From: Diabrotica undecimpunctata
Lineage: Eukaryota; Arthropoda; Insecta; Coleoptera; Chrysomelidae
DNA: 64,000 bases
NCBI RefSeq assembly: GCF_040954645.1
Contig: NC_092810.1
Span: 70,802,660 to 70,866,659 of the forward strand
Direction: 5' to 3'
Of this stretch, positions 49,564-63,119 are shown in pieces. The notes under the pieces were generated by a model. It worked only from the letters and a program-made list of their open reading frames with translations, was not told where the DNA came from and did not search any database. The position numbers were made by a program, and so were the translations under genes. Position 1 is the stretch's first letter; the number at the start of each line of letters is the position of its first letter.

Positions 49564-50450
49564 GATATAAACAAAACCACCAGTTTATTAGGGTTGCAGT
49601 CAGAAAATTGGCCAGGATGTTAATGAAACACTCTTATGACTTTTTGTCTAACCTTCTGAATGATTTTATTCCTTTTTTCAAGAGACTGTAATAAGAAAAA
49701 AAATGTAAATATTTCTAAAATATCACAAATCTTCAGTGCAACTTACTAGTCGTTGAGATTATTTGTAAAAGCATAGACACTCAACATTAATCTTCTTCTT
49801 AACATGCCATACACCAAAGTGCGTAGGCGACTATCTCATTACTAGAATTCTGTTCTTGGCGGCGTGACACAGCTCGCCTGTATTGTGTATTCCTGTCCAT
49901 TCTTTAATATTCCTTAACCAGGATAATTGTTTGCGGCCGGCTCCTCTCCTACCTTCGATCTTCCCTTGTAGGATTAACTGTGGTATTTCATATTTTGCTC
50001 CTCTCAATATGTGCCCAAGGTAACCAATCTTGCGTTTTTTAATTAATTCAAAGAGTTCTCTTTCCACGCCGGCTCTCTTAAGGACGTCATCGTTTCGAAG
50101 ACTATCCACCCAAGGTATGCGCATCATTCTTCTCAATGACCACATTTCAAAGGCTTCAAGTTTGTTGATAGATGTTTTTTTCAAAGTCCACGTTTCCATG
50201 CCATAAAGCAAGATGGACCATATGTAGCACTTGACCATTCTGTAGCGTATTTCGAAATTTAGGTTTTGATTACATAGGAGCGGTCTGAATTTCACAACAA
50301 TAACACATATCAACATTAATAACACATATAAAATATAAAATAGTGGACAAAATACATTCTAAAATTCTTTAAAATTTAGGTACAGATAGTAAAAATTTGG
50401 TTTGTCATCTTTTACTGGTGTGTTTAAACACTGACACATAGAGAATATCT
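49480..50450 (-). repeat. PLE-associated terminal repeat, copy d, interrupted
   Basis: A (TA)n tract (49480-49561) is followed by the terminal repeat in reverse orientation (GTCGATATAAACAAAACCACC, then GACTTTTTGTCTAACCTTCT, GCATAGACACTCAACATTAA). At 49791 an RT element interrupts it; the repeat resumes at 50310 with TCAACATTAATAACACATAT. Together with copy e (50625-51072) it forms a large inverted repeat around a PLE 3' flank. Confidence 0.9.
49792..50309 (-). mobile_element. 5'-truncated RT-element insertion with (AAG)n tail
   Basis: Minus-strand frame (50325-49831): VKFRPLLCNQNLNFEIRYRM, YIWSILLYGMETWTLKKTSI, EAFEMWSLRRMMRIPWVDSL, KKRKIGYLGHILRGAKYEIP, LQGKIEGRRGAGRKQLSWLR and NIKEWTG, without internal stops. 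The 3' tail is AAGAAGAAG. The 11-bp direct repeat TCAACATTAAT at 49781-49791 and 50310-50320 proves insertion into the PLE terminal repeat. Confidence 0.94.
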
Positions 50451-52008
<1,558 letters not shown>

Positions 52009-52014
52009 TTTATT
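52009..52014 (-). terminator. Candidate polyadenylation signal
   Basis: AATAAA on the minus strand about 170 bp beyond the stop of the glycine-rich gene. It is the first canonical hexamer I found downstream, but AT-rich sequence makes such matches frequent. Confidence 0.4.
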
Positions 52015-52181
52015 GAAAAACGACGAATAGGGAAGATTAAAATAGGTGTACGAGAAATAAATTAAAAAATCATGACTTTTCAGAAAGTTAAAAAATATAT
52101 TTTGTTATGATTTTATATTTTTAATTATAAATTATTAGTAAAATATAATTAGAACCTGGTACCTTCAACAGCGTATAACGT

Positions 52182-52436
52182 TTAACATGGAAGAAGTCCC
52201 AATCCGCCATGACCAATATGACCATATCCTCCTCCGAAATGTGATATCGGAATATGTCCTCCTAATCCAATTGGGTTACTCCATCCAAGATTACTGCCCC
52301 ATCCTCTTGAGCCGCTCCATCCTCCATTACCTCTCCATCCTCCTAAGCCGCCCAATCCACCGTTGACCCAATGCGGATATGCAGATGAGCAGGAGATAGA
52401 TAAAACTATCACGATGGCAATTAGAAGAAATTTCAT
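52182..52436 (-). CDS. Small secreted glycine-rich protein
   Basis: An intact 84-residue frame. Residues 1-19 (MKFLLIAIVIVLSISCSSA) form a clear signal peptide with likely cleavage before YPHW. The mature part of about 65 residues is rich in Gly (24 in the whole protein), Trp and His, with GGLGGLGGWRGNGGWSG and HFGGGYGHIGHGGLG patterns, and ends LLPC, leaving one mature cysteine. Such short Gly/Trp/His-rich secreted peptides include antimicrobial peptides and cuticle or silk-associated proteins; I cannot choose between these. The start is the first ATG after a well-placed TATA box, codon usage is GC-richer than the flanks, and no intron is needed. It is the only host-like intact gene in the window. 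Confidence 0.78.
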   Translation of the reverse strand: MKFLLIAIVIVLSISCSSAYPHWVNGGLGGLGGWRGNGGWSGSRGWGSNLGWSNPIGLGGHIPISHFGGGYGHIGHGGLGLLPC

Positions 52437-52498
52437 CTTTGCTGTAGATTGCTTTCGTTAGTGAAAAGTAAACTGTTGATGGCTATGTGTTTGTTTAA

Positions 52499-52506
52499 TA
52501 TTTATA
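52499..52506 (-). promoter_or_regulatory. TATA box of the glycine-rich gene
   Basis: TATAAATA on the minus strand lies about 65 bp upstream of the ATG. A start of transcription about 30 bp downstream, near CATCAACAG at about 52476, would give a 5' leader of roughly 40 bases, usual for short insect secretory genes. Confidence 0.65.
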
Positions 52507-52508
52507 GT

Positions 52509-54456
<1,948 letters not shown>

Positions 54457-54495
<39 letters not shown>
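54457..54495. repeat. (TA)n microsatellite
   Basis: A short pure TA repeat closing the purine-rich segment on its right. Confidence 0.97.
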
Positions 54496-54498
<3 letters not shown>

Positions 54499-54596
54499 AT
54501 ATACAAAAAAGAATAGTTAAATAATCCTTAAAATTTTTTAGGTCAGTTGCCTGCCAAAGGCACTATGGTAATTTTATTCTATTTATTTGTACTTAA

Positions 54597-55597
54597 CCCT
54601 TAGCTGGTATGGTAGGTCAATAATGACCCAACAACATTTAGCTTGACTTAATATTGCAATCGGCTTACTGTACTGGCCAGATATGAATTCCCTATTTTCC
54701 ATAGTACTTCCATAAGACCAGTGTGCGTGCGGGCGACTGTTTTTTGAAAACTTAAGAATTCGAGTCACATTTGACCCAGTATTCCCTTAGAAACATTATT
54801 TTTGTTTTACTGTTTTAAACATAGTGGACCGTCGCAAGATACCCCTTACGGAACATGAACTAAAACAAGAGGCTTTAACTTTAACTATTTCTTTTACCTA
54901 TTTAAAACAAGAGGCTTTAGCTTTAGACGCTTATATTGCTTATAGCTGTGATAGGTGATGCATACAGGAATAAACCAACTAAGCCAGTATAAACATGGAA
55001 TTTGATATTTGACAATCATGATGTTAATTTATAAACCATGTAGAAAAAATTAAAATAAAAGCCTTCATTGGTCTAATTTTGCTGTCTGGTGCTTTTAAAT
55101 CAAATAATGAAGATGCAAGTTTGTTATGATGACAAAAAACATCCAAAAATGTACTCACTATGTATGAGGGTCATTTGTCATCAAAGCGTTGATGTCGTAA
55201 ATGTTTGCAGCGTGCGACGGTAAGGTACAAAATACCCTAGACGTTTTGATTAAAATTCTTAATTTTTTATTTCTTTTTTATAAGACGAACATAAATAAGT
55301 TGGAAAAAAAGTATTTGATTAGATTGGCGTTTTTTAAATATTTCTATTATTATTTTGTTAGTTTGTGTAACAACGTTCAAAAAATTCAAAGTTTATGTTT
55401 AATTCTTAATAATAAGGCGTATAAATTGTATCCATTTATTTTTTTTTTTATTTTTCCTAAACGTTTAATTAATAAAATAAACTAATTACAACATAACATG
55501 TTTTGCATATATAAAATCGTGCAGGCTTTTTACTCGTAGGTCAGCATTCACCCAACATACATTAGACGGCTAACTAAATCACCATACCAGTTGAGGG
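54597..55597. mobile_element. Internally deleted piggyBac element with both ends
   Basis: TTAA at 54593-54596 and 55598-55601 flank ends CCCTTAGCTGGTATGGTAGG and, inverted, CCCTCAACTGGTATGGTGAT. The 1,001-bp interior retains scraps of a plus-strand transposase: IPLTEHELKQEALTL near 54840, and IKAFIGLILLSGAFKSNNED near 55055, which parallels IKALIGLLYIEGVFKSEHKD of the piggyBac copy at 46.7 kb. The catalytic region is deleted, so it is a non-autonomous derivative. TTAA target sites and CCCT ends are diagnostic of the superfamily. Confidence 0.93.
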
Positions 55598-56580
55598 TTA
55601 ACTTATTTGCAGGTTCTGTGGATATATCATGTCTCCAGTTTGCTGAAATTAGTGAGAGCATTGTTTTAATAGCTGCCTCTGCTTCTGCTACAGACACTGT
55701 TGAGTATATATCTTTACATTTTAAAGCAAACACCAAGGCTAAGTTACAGCACTGCTTTAAAGTTGTAGAAATATTCATTGCAAATGTTGGTGATTAAAAC
55801 ATTCTTTTGTTTTGTTATATTTAGCAACAATTTTGGTTGCCTTTATTGAAATATCATAATACTTACACTGCAATAAATCCATCAAAGATTTTACCAATTT
55901 TTTAATGTCCCTTATAGCAATTAATAATTTGGCTAGTTCACGCATCTTTCGTAATACTACATTGACGAAATGATTTTAGCGATGAACTGTTATATACCTC
56001 TATCCAAATGCACAAATAAGACTATCATTCTCTTCAATAACTGAACTTTTAGCTGGCCGCATATTTGGAAAAACTTTCATTATAAGATCGTCATCTGTAA
56101 TTGCAGCCCTCTGTAATTACAACCCTCTATAATTACAGCCCTTTGTCAAGAAGCTTAAGAAACCTTTTTGCAGTTTTGTAACATGTTTCAGAATTTCCTA
56201 AGTAATTGCCTTTTTTCTTAGAATAGTAATCAAATCCTTTCGTTCTTTATTTTTCACTGGTTTAGATAGAATTCCCTGAACTTCTACTTTTCCAGAATAA
56301 TCTCTACAAATATGTCTTGAAAAGTTAAGTACCAAACTTTCACAGACGTAGCAGAAATCCCTATCAGCTGGTTTCCTTGTTTGTTTCCGTTTGCTGCTTG
56401 CCTAAAAGTTACATATAGGTTACAAATATAGGTTACAAATAGGTTACAAGAATTATTGAATTTCGTAAGTAATTACGCACATCTAATAACGTAATAATTT
56501 ACAAAAAAAAAATAACCATATATTATCACATCTAAGGACTACTAATAGCGGTAAAATTTACTTACGAACTGCAGCAGCAA
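55555..56580 (-). pseudogene. C2HC zinc-finger repeat protein, decayed
   Basis: Minus-strand pieces in order: MQRTRILAAAV then a GTAAGT donor at 56568 and a TTTTAG acceptor near 56403 (a plausible intron), SSKRKQTRKPADRDFCYVCE, SLVLNFSRHICRDYSGKVEV, GILSKPVKNKERKDLITILR, NSETCYKTAKRFLKLLDKGL, MKVFPNMRPAKSSVIEENDS, LICAFG, VLRKMRELAKLLIAIRDIKK, LIYST-free KATKIVAKYNKTKECF and ALKCKDIYSTVSVAEAEAAI, KTMLSLISANWRHDISTEPA. C.xC...H..C is a C2HC-type finger. I recall this arrangement from unnamed, multi-copy insect proteins; the function is unknown. Stops and frameshifts occur, and a 17-bp unit is triplicated at 56095-56145. Confidence 0.7.
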
Positions 56581-57498
56581 GTATTCTAGTTCTCTGCATA
56601 ACACCGTTAATTAACTATGACTGTAAGACGGCAAGTGAGATCTCTTTTGGAAACGTTGTCAGATTTCAGGTTGTCCGATTCGCGTATTGAGAAAGCGAAT
56701 ACGCGCGCTCGAGAACCTGGTGAACTACGGTATACGGTCACCGATACGGTTTCGTTCACAAGCATGGAAATGGACGTCGAATGTACACAGCGGCCCTCGA
56801 AAACTGCCTGTTTTCTCGATTGCAATTTGCGTTTCCTCATAAGAAATTACAGAATATATAAAGTAGTATATATATTTGTGCTTCTCTATAGAAAAACTGA
56901 CCAGGAGTTGTCGTACAGTGTAGCCAATTCTTGTTCACAAGTAGTAATTATGGTCATACAAAACCTGTATTCTTCCACGCAGCGATTATTACCGTCATAA
57001 AAATACCAAAAAATATTATTTTTTCAATAGTAAAAATTAAGTACAAAATTGTAATTAAATAAATTTTATTTATATGTTTCGTTTCGTTACATATTTAAAA
57101 TTATAAAATACAAATCGATATTTTAAAACAACATTTTTCAATCGTTTGGCAACTTTGGAATTAGCGACGGAATTCCGACCCGCAGAAATCCGTAAAACTA
57201 GTTTTTGTCGAGCAAGTGTCCAGCAACAATAGTTCATTTACATAGGCGTTTCTAAGGGTAGGGCATGTGTTGCATTTTGTGAATATATTTTATGCGATAA
57301 GTTTGTGTTATTGATAAAATGTGTTATTGATAATACGAGTGTTATAGTTTGTCGTTTTATAGTAAATTTTTAGTTATATTCTGTGATTATTTGGTTTGAG
57401 TTTTATTGGAGTTGGACGAAAAACGGAGTTGTTCCAAGAGAAGACAGCAAAATTCTGATGTTGATTCCAAAAATGAAACGCCGCAAAAGAGACGGAAA
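56581..57498. other. CpG-bearing segment and 5' region of a DDE transposon
   Basis: At 56630-56830 the sequence is visibly GC- and CpG-richer, with a palindrome GCGTATT/AATACGC near 56690. It could be a 5' exon or promoter of the adjoining zinc-finger gene on the minus strand, or of the transposase to the right. Between 57000 and 57395 only AT-rich sequence is seen. Confidence 0.4.
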
Positions 57499-58812
57499 AT
57501 GTTAACGTCCGAAGAGAAGGTAATTATACGAAACGTTTATGAAGGAATTGTCGGCAGAAAAATGGCATTAAATGTTAGCTAAGCGGTCGACATTTGTAGC
57601 AGTTTAACAAAAGTATCCGTTAGCTGTATTTATCGTGTACTTAAAAATACATCCGAAAATAAAAAGCAAGAAAAAGGTAAAACTAGAGGTAGGAAAAGCA
57701 TTGTTTTCGATGACGAGACAAGGAATATTATACGTCGAAAAATTCATTCATTTTATTTTCGGAGTGAAATTCCAACACTGAAAAAAAATTCTTAAGAGCT
57801 CAAAAAAGATGACTCTTTACCCAAGATATCTCATAGGGTCTTAATCAGAACCATGCGTGAAATGAACTTTCGATATGTAAAACGCAACAGAAAAAGTATG
57901 CTAATAGAAAAAAATGAAATTATTCTGTGGAGAAGAAAATATTCAGAAGAAATACGAAAAATTCGCAGCACTGGACGCAAAATATAATATTTTGATGAAA
58001 CCTGGATTAACGAAGGTCATACAGTTGGAAAAGTTTGGCAAGATTTAAATGTCAAAAGTAAACGCGAACCATTTATAGAAGGTTGGTCTACAGGATTAAA
58101 AGCTCCATCAGGAGAGGGACGGCGTTTAATCATCACCCATATAGGAAGTGATACAGGGTTTTTTGATGATGGTTTGCTTCAATTTGAGTCGAAAAAAACA
58201 GGTGATTATCATAAAGAAATGACTTCCGAAGTATTTGAGCGCTGGTTTAAGAGAATCTTACCAAAATTGGAATCTGGGTCTGTGGTTGTTATGGACAATG
58301 CGCCATATCATAGCCGCAGACTAGAACAATTACCGACGACGGCATGGCGGAAAGGGAGAATTCAAGAATGGCTTACAGAAAAGGGGATTGCATACGAAGA
58401 ATCAATGCTCAACATTCAACTACTTGACATTGCACGGTTAAGGAAAAGTGAATATCTTAAATATGTTGTGGATAAAACTGCAAAAGATTATGGTGTCAAA
58501 GTTCTACGTCTACCACCTTATCATTGCGAACTTAATCCCGTTGAACTTATCTGGGCGCAAGTAAAAGGAAAAGTAGCACGCAATAACAAAACGCTCAAAT
58601 TAAACGAAGTTAAGGAACTTTTGATTCAAGCAATCCTCCATGTAACTCCAGAGAAATGGGCTAAATGTATAGGCCACATAATTAAAGAAGAATATCGTAT
58701 GTGGGAACTTGACACTCATGTCAAAGTTTTACTAGAGCCAATTATAATTACACCAGGTGAAGATAATGACAGCGATAGCAGCACTGCATCTTCAGATTTA
58801 GACAGCGAATAA
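57499..58812 (+). pseudogene. Tc1/mariner-related DDE transposase with DD82E spacing (Sailor-like)
   Basis: One uninterrupted register from the ATG at 57499 (LTSEEKVIIRNVYEGIVGRK) to the stop at 58810-58812, 437 codons, broken only by TAA at 57580, 57793 and 57985. The DDE triad is visible: YFDETWINEGH (Asp at 57994), VVVMDNAPYHSRRLEQLPTT (Asp at 58294) and CELNPVELIWAQVKGKVARN (Glu at 58543). Exactly 82 residues lie between the second Asp and the Glu, far more than the 34 of Tc1. I recall a DD82E group called Sailor related to Tc1/mariner. The C-terminus is acidic (EDNDSDSSTASSDLDSE). Inverted ends were not found. The lack of frameshifts suggests a recent copy. Confidence 0.9.
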
Positions 58813-59244
58813 TATTTTCTAATAGTTTAGTAGGTATCAGCATAAAAAAACCAAAAACAAAAAAAAACGAGAAGAACATAGTAAGTGTGTATAGTGTTTG
58901 TGTTTAAATAGAATAGTACAATGTTTTGTTACATCCAAAATTATTTTTATTTTGTTTTTATAGAATTTTATTTTATTTTATAGGATTTTATTTTGTTTTG
59001 TTTTATACTGTTTAAGTGTTTTGTTTATTTTATTTAATGGGACAATATGGCTCTTGGCAAACACCCATTTAAAAAAAGTGACGCGCCACAAGACATACCT
59101 CTCGGGTGGTGTGGAAACTGTCTTAAAATTTGTTTTAAAAAAATTTCATTGTGTAACTCTTTAAGGACGGGTCACGTCAAAAGACGTTTTAGCGTAACTT
59201 CCGCGACAGCCTGGTGGCATCAGTAAGCTTTCTGCAAAATTACT
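58813..59244. other. 3' flank of the DDE transposase
   Basis: Low-complexity TTTTATTTTG-type repeats at 58930-59030, then mixed sequence. No inverted terminal repeat partner could be matched to the 5' side. Confidence 0.45.
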
Positions 59245-59860
59245 TGTTTTTTATAGCTTTTTGTTTGTGGCATTCTGTATTTTTAGGAGACTGTATGGAA
59301 TAAGCCACAAAATATTTATTTATAGGTTTAATTTACTGATTTTTCGATCTCTATATAAAGACATCGTTTTCAAATATACAAGTGATAGTAATATTTATTT
59401 TTCTATGGCTTTTTGCTTGCCGTTCTGTATATTTAGAAATAATGTTGGGAATAAGTAACAATATATTTAATTGAAATGTTTAATTTACTGACGTTTCGAT
59501 CTCTATATAAAGAGATCGTTTTCAAATATACAAATGATAGCAATATTTATTTTTCTGTGGATTTTTGCTTGTAGCATTCTGTATTTTTAGGGAGAATGTT
59601 GGAAATAAGCCACAATACATCTATTTACATGTTTATTTTACTGACGTTTCGATCTCTAGTACAGAGACCGTTTTTAAAGTTAAGAAAAAAAAAAGAAAAT
59701 AATATAAGAATATATAAATATAAAATAATAAACAAATAAAATAAATATAACTATAATTTATATCTTTGAAAACGGTCTTTGGATATAGAGATGGAAACTT
59801 CAGTAAAAACCTGCAGATAAATATATTGTGGCCTATTTTGAACAATAATATGTAAACAAT
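59245..59860. repeat. Tandem repeat of about 152 bp with hairpin motif, plus one inverted unit
   Basis: Three direct units share TTTTGCTTG, CATTCTGTAT, GGAATAAGCCACAA, TTTAATTTACTGACGTTTCG and the palindrome GATCTCTATATAAAGAGATC. The palindromes start at 59346, 59498 and 59651, periods of 152 and 153 bp. At 59761-59830 a fourth, inverted unit occurs (TTTGAAAACGGTCTTTGGAT, GGAAACTTCAGTAAAAACC). Confidence 0.9.
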
Positions 59861-60092
59861 ATAATATAATTAACGTTAAAATAAAAGTGAGTGTACGCCA
59901 CTGGATTTTCATACGACTTTCCCCACTTCTACGACTTCAAACGATGACTCACTCTCCCAAATAGTGAAATTAGAGTTTAAATTAAAATCACGGTTTAGTA
60001 ATCGGACGTCCGATATACGGTAGTCCAATTACAATCGGATGTCCGAATAATAGTATCAGCACTATTTAAGGATATCTATTGACTGCAGGATG

Positions 60093-60149
<57 letters not shown>

Positions 60150-60446
60150 AAGCACTTTAATTATGTAACATTATGTTTTATGTCCACACTATTTGGTGAT
60201 TTTACATGGAATTTATTTAAAAATTCATGAGAAACTATTTGTAGAGAACTGAATTCTACGACTTAAACACACTAAAAATTTTGTTATTTTGCTGCAATAC
60301 TTTTGAGTATTGTTGTAAAAGTCAGGCCACACATATTGGAGAATTTGTATAACGCGGTGCGTTCGGTCACAATGAACTTTAATTAACACTATCTGAATTG
60401 TCAATATTTTTATTTTGTGATTTATTTTTTAAAAAACAACAAAGTT
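59861..60446. other. No gene; contains (TA)n
   Basis: A (TA)n tract lies at 60091-60152. An inverted pair CGGACGTCCGATATACGG and CGGATGTCCGAATA at 60003-60050 stands out. No coding similarity was found. Confidence 0.5.
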
Positions 60447-60575
60447 AATGAAATATACTCAGTTGAAGAAAAATGTGTAATAGTGTTTTATTCCGGTAAT
60501 AGTGCGGGCACTGCGAGATCTTTATTTAGCTTAAGATATTCTATTAAGCAAGTTTGAAAATACTGAGACCGTGAT
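60447..60575 (+). pseudogene. Mariner-type N-terminal helix-turn-helix fragment
   Basis: The plus strand reads YSVEEKCVIVFYSGNSAGTA and RSLFSLRYSIKQV, which matches the N-terminal EE...I..Y.G.N...A...F...YP pattern of a mariner-like transposase common in insects. Short and isolated. Confidence 0.6.
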
Positions 60576-60684
60576 TCCTAATTGTAGCTTTCTATATTTT
60601 TATTATTTAAAGAACAAATGAAAAATTATTTATGATAATTTCTAAACATAAAACAAATGTTTGAACAATCCTCTATTTTGTACT

Positions 60685-60985
60685 AAGCAGTATCACAATC
60701 GATTGTAAAGTTCTCGTCTAAGATTAGTCAGAATGCCTGGCGTTATTTTTGCACACACTTCTTTAATTCGAATTTTTAATGCGTCAATATCTGTAAATTT
60801 TTGGGCAGAATAGATACCCCCATATAAAATAATTTGGGAAGAGATTTCCCAATCTTGGAGGTCACTTAATATTACAGTTGGTCTCAACAAAATAATTATT
60901 AAAACTGTTTTTAAGTAATTCCCCAACCTCTCAGCTATCGTGCGCAGGACACCAATCCATTTGAAACTAAATTTCTTCTTCATCT
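60685..60985 (-). pseudogene. Mariner-type transposase C-terminal fragment
   Basis: Minus-strand frames contain FQMDWCPAHDS, EVGELLKNSFNNYFVET, PPRLG..FPNYFIWGYLF and TDIDALKIRIKEVCAKITPG and ILTNLRRELYNRL. These correspond to FQQDGCPAH (second catalytic Asp, retained), WPPRSPDLTPxDFFxWGY (third acidic residue lost) and the C-terminal helix. It lies opposite in orientation to the N-terminal fragment 110 bp away. Confidence 0.75.
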
Positions 60986-61465
60986 TGAGTTACTTCTGCA
61001 AGTCTTGGTAAAGTTTCTTCTTGTATAAATGTTTTTGAATTTATTATTCTCACATAAAAAAAATGGTTCAATAATATTGTGTCTAAATATTTCTAGCAGA
61101 CATTTATTTTTATATATTGGGTACTGTTTTGAGTAATATTCTTAGGCTTTCTTGTCGACTAAATCCTATTATTTTGAACATTTGGTTTATTATTTAATGT
61201 AAATGTACATTCATCCCTAATATACCTACGAACTGAATTTATTCCTTTTCAAAATTTTTAAGGCTCTGAACTTATAGATGTCAAACTGGTCTGTAATGGT
61301 TCGAGAAATTATTGAAAAATTTGCATCAACTGCTGTTAGTATATTGATTTTCTAGCAAAATTGTTTGAACAGATACAATTAAAAATCACAGTCACCACGA
61401 AACTGCAACTGAGTATGACTACCAAGTTTGTAATAATAAGTTTAGTAATTCTTCAAACCTAATAA
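60986..61465. other. AT-rich stretch, nothing recognised
   Basis: No coding or repeat similarity was noticed. Confidence 0.5.
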
Positions 61466-62243
61466 ATGTTACCATTTTTGGAGGAATATGAAACTGACGA
61501 CTACTTAGATGCAAAACCCATTCATGATAGCTTAGAACTGGAGGACAACCTAGAAAATATGACAGAAGAAAAGGATGCTATTACCGGCATTTTCAATCAT
61601 GAGAAAATTATGGAGATTAGCGACCTACAAGCCGTACGGTTCAGCATGATAAAGAAATCTCTTCCAAGAAAGATAAAAAATATACTCAGTAATTTACTCA
61701 TATATTGGACTGTTAATCTGCGCTGGTGCCTTGAAAAGTAATCGAGAGCCTACAACAATATCACGAGCCAGGTTTTCATAAATAACCAGCTGGATGCGTT
61801 TTGATGGTAAAGGTACTCTGGAAAACCGTAGACAATCCGAAAAGCTGGCACCTATTTTTAACGTGATTAAAATTTTCTTAGTAAGTAATTACCTAAAACA
61901 CTATAATCCTGGTTCTCGTCTTCCCGTTGATAAATAGTTAATGTCATTTTGTGGCAAATGTCCTTTTAAAGTCTAAATGAAAAGAAAAACAGCAAAATAA
62001 GGGATTAAGATCTGATGTCTAGCAGATCTTGATACTGCTTATTATAAGAATATATAACTGTATTTGGAAAAACAAGGAAATACTTCTGAACGCGACCCAG
62101 GAAGAAGGATAGTTTTAGATTTGGTTTTTATTCTGGGCCCTGGTCGTGGACTTCCTACGAATAACTTATTTACTTTTTTGGAATTGGCAGAAGATTTCAT
62201 CGACAAAAAACTAACACTAACACTGCAAAACACTACGATATAA
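61466..62243 (+). pseudogene. piggyBac-like transposase N-terminal half, decayed
   Basis: The start MLPFLEEYETDDYLDAKPIH is acidic, as usual for piggyBac N-termini. Later frames give MRFDGKGTLENRRQSEKLAP, HYNPGSRLPVDK (the region of the first catalytic Asp, degraded), FCGKCPFKV, GIKI.CLADLDTAYYKNI, LYLEKQGNTSERDPGRRIVL, DLVFILGPGRGLPTNNLFTF (second Asp replaced by Asn in TNN) and LELAEDFIDKKLTLT. The remainder is cut off by the PLE fragment beginning at 62250. Confidence 0.85.
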
Positions 62244-62249
62244 TAAACA

Positions 62250-63085
62250 TGCATCTCTCTGGGACGTCTGCTCGAAATCGTCATATTTATAAAGTCATTA
62301 TCACTACAGCTGTTTCGGCAGAGTGCCTTTTTCAAGTGATCTCGTGTTTATACTTTATAGTCTCAACTGAATAGGAGGTTGAGGAGGGTAGAACTGTTTG
62401 TCTCAAAATGGCCATTTAGAAATATGTCTGTATTTATTACTTTGTTAATTTCCATAACTTCTAATAAAGATAGCTTAATGCCTTTATTTTGGATATGGAG
62501 AATTTGAAATTCGTCATTAAAAGTTTTGACCAGTTTGACCGATGTAAGTTTTTGGGCAGTCGCCACATTGAAGTTTATATACACCACTGTGTAATTGCTT
62601 TTTATTTTGGCTCTTGTTGTTTTTAATATATTTGCCCAAGTTGTTGTTTGTTCTAAAAGCTGGTGTTATTCCTTTCTTTTTTGTGTGTTTTACTATTTAT
62701 GTTGATGTCTTGTCTGTATTTGTAATCGAGCAGAAGGTATTCTTTGTTCGTTGTTACCATTGTTTACTGCTGTTTACTTCAATTGAGTTTCTGAATTTAA
62801 TGATATTTAATTCTATCTTAAAGTTGTTGTATTTTGACATCGGAATTTCTATTAATCCATGTACCATGCTACGGTAGACTGCCAATTTATGTTGTGTAGG
62901 ATGAAATGATGAATTGTGTATAGTCGTGCCAGTATCGGTAGATTTATGAAATACGGAGAACTCATGTTTGCTTTTAAGTCTGATAATTTTTTAATCTAAA
63001 AAAATTATGGATTGATTTTATTCTGTTTTTCTATTGTAAATTTAATATGACTATGGAGTGAATTCATATACGATAAAACTGCTTA
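62250..63085 (-). pseudogene. Penelope-like element fragment, minus strand
   Basis: Nucleotide similarity to the PLE at 14396-15420 is evident: GCCGAAACAGCTGTAGTGAT at the 3' end (minus strand), LEVMEINKVINTDIFLNGHF, FNDEFQILHIQNKGIKLSLL and a HSGVYINFNVATAQKLTSVK piece of the GIY-YIG domain with its middle deleted, then SKTHKKERNNTSF and GQIY. The RT end lies near 63080. Frameshifts are frequent. Confidence 0.87.
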
Positions 63086-63119
63086 CTTAGAGTTTTTATT
63101 AAAGTTACAGAATAAGGAA

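Noticed and set aside
55201..55485. 94-codon plus-strand frame
   Set aside because: It lies within the internally deleted piggyBac element, is low-complexity hydrophobic/Lys-rich and has no recognisable motif.
56617..57000. 127-codon plus-strand frame as a gene
   Set aside because: No recognisable domain; it overlaps the CpG-bearing 5' side of a minus-strand pseudogene, and its C-terminal half is ordinary AT-rich sequence. Possible but unsupported.
61466..61741. Independent acidic host protein
   Set aside because: Downstream sequence in other frames carries piggyBac blocks, so the acidic frame is best read as the N-terminus of that pseudogene.
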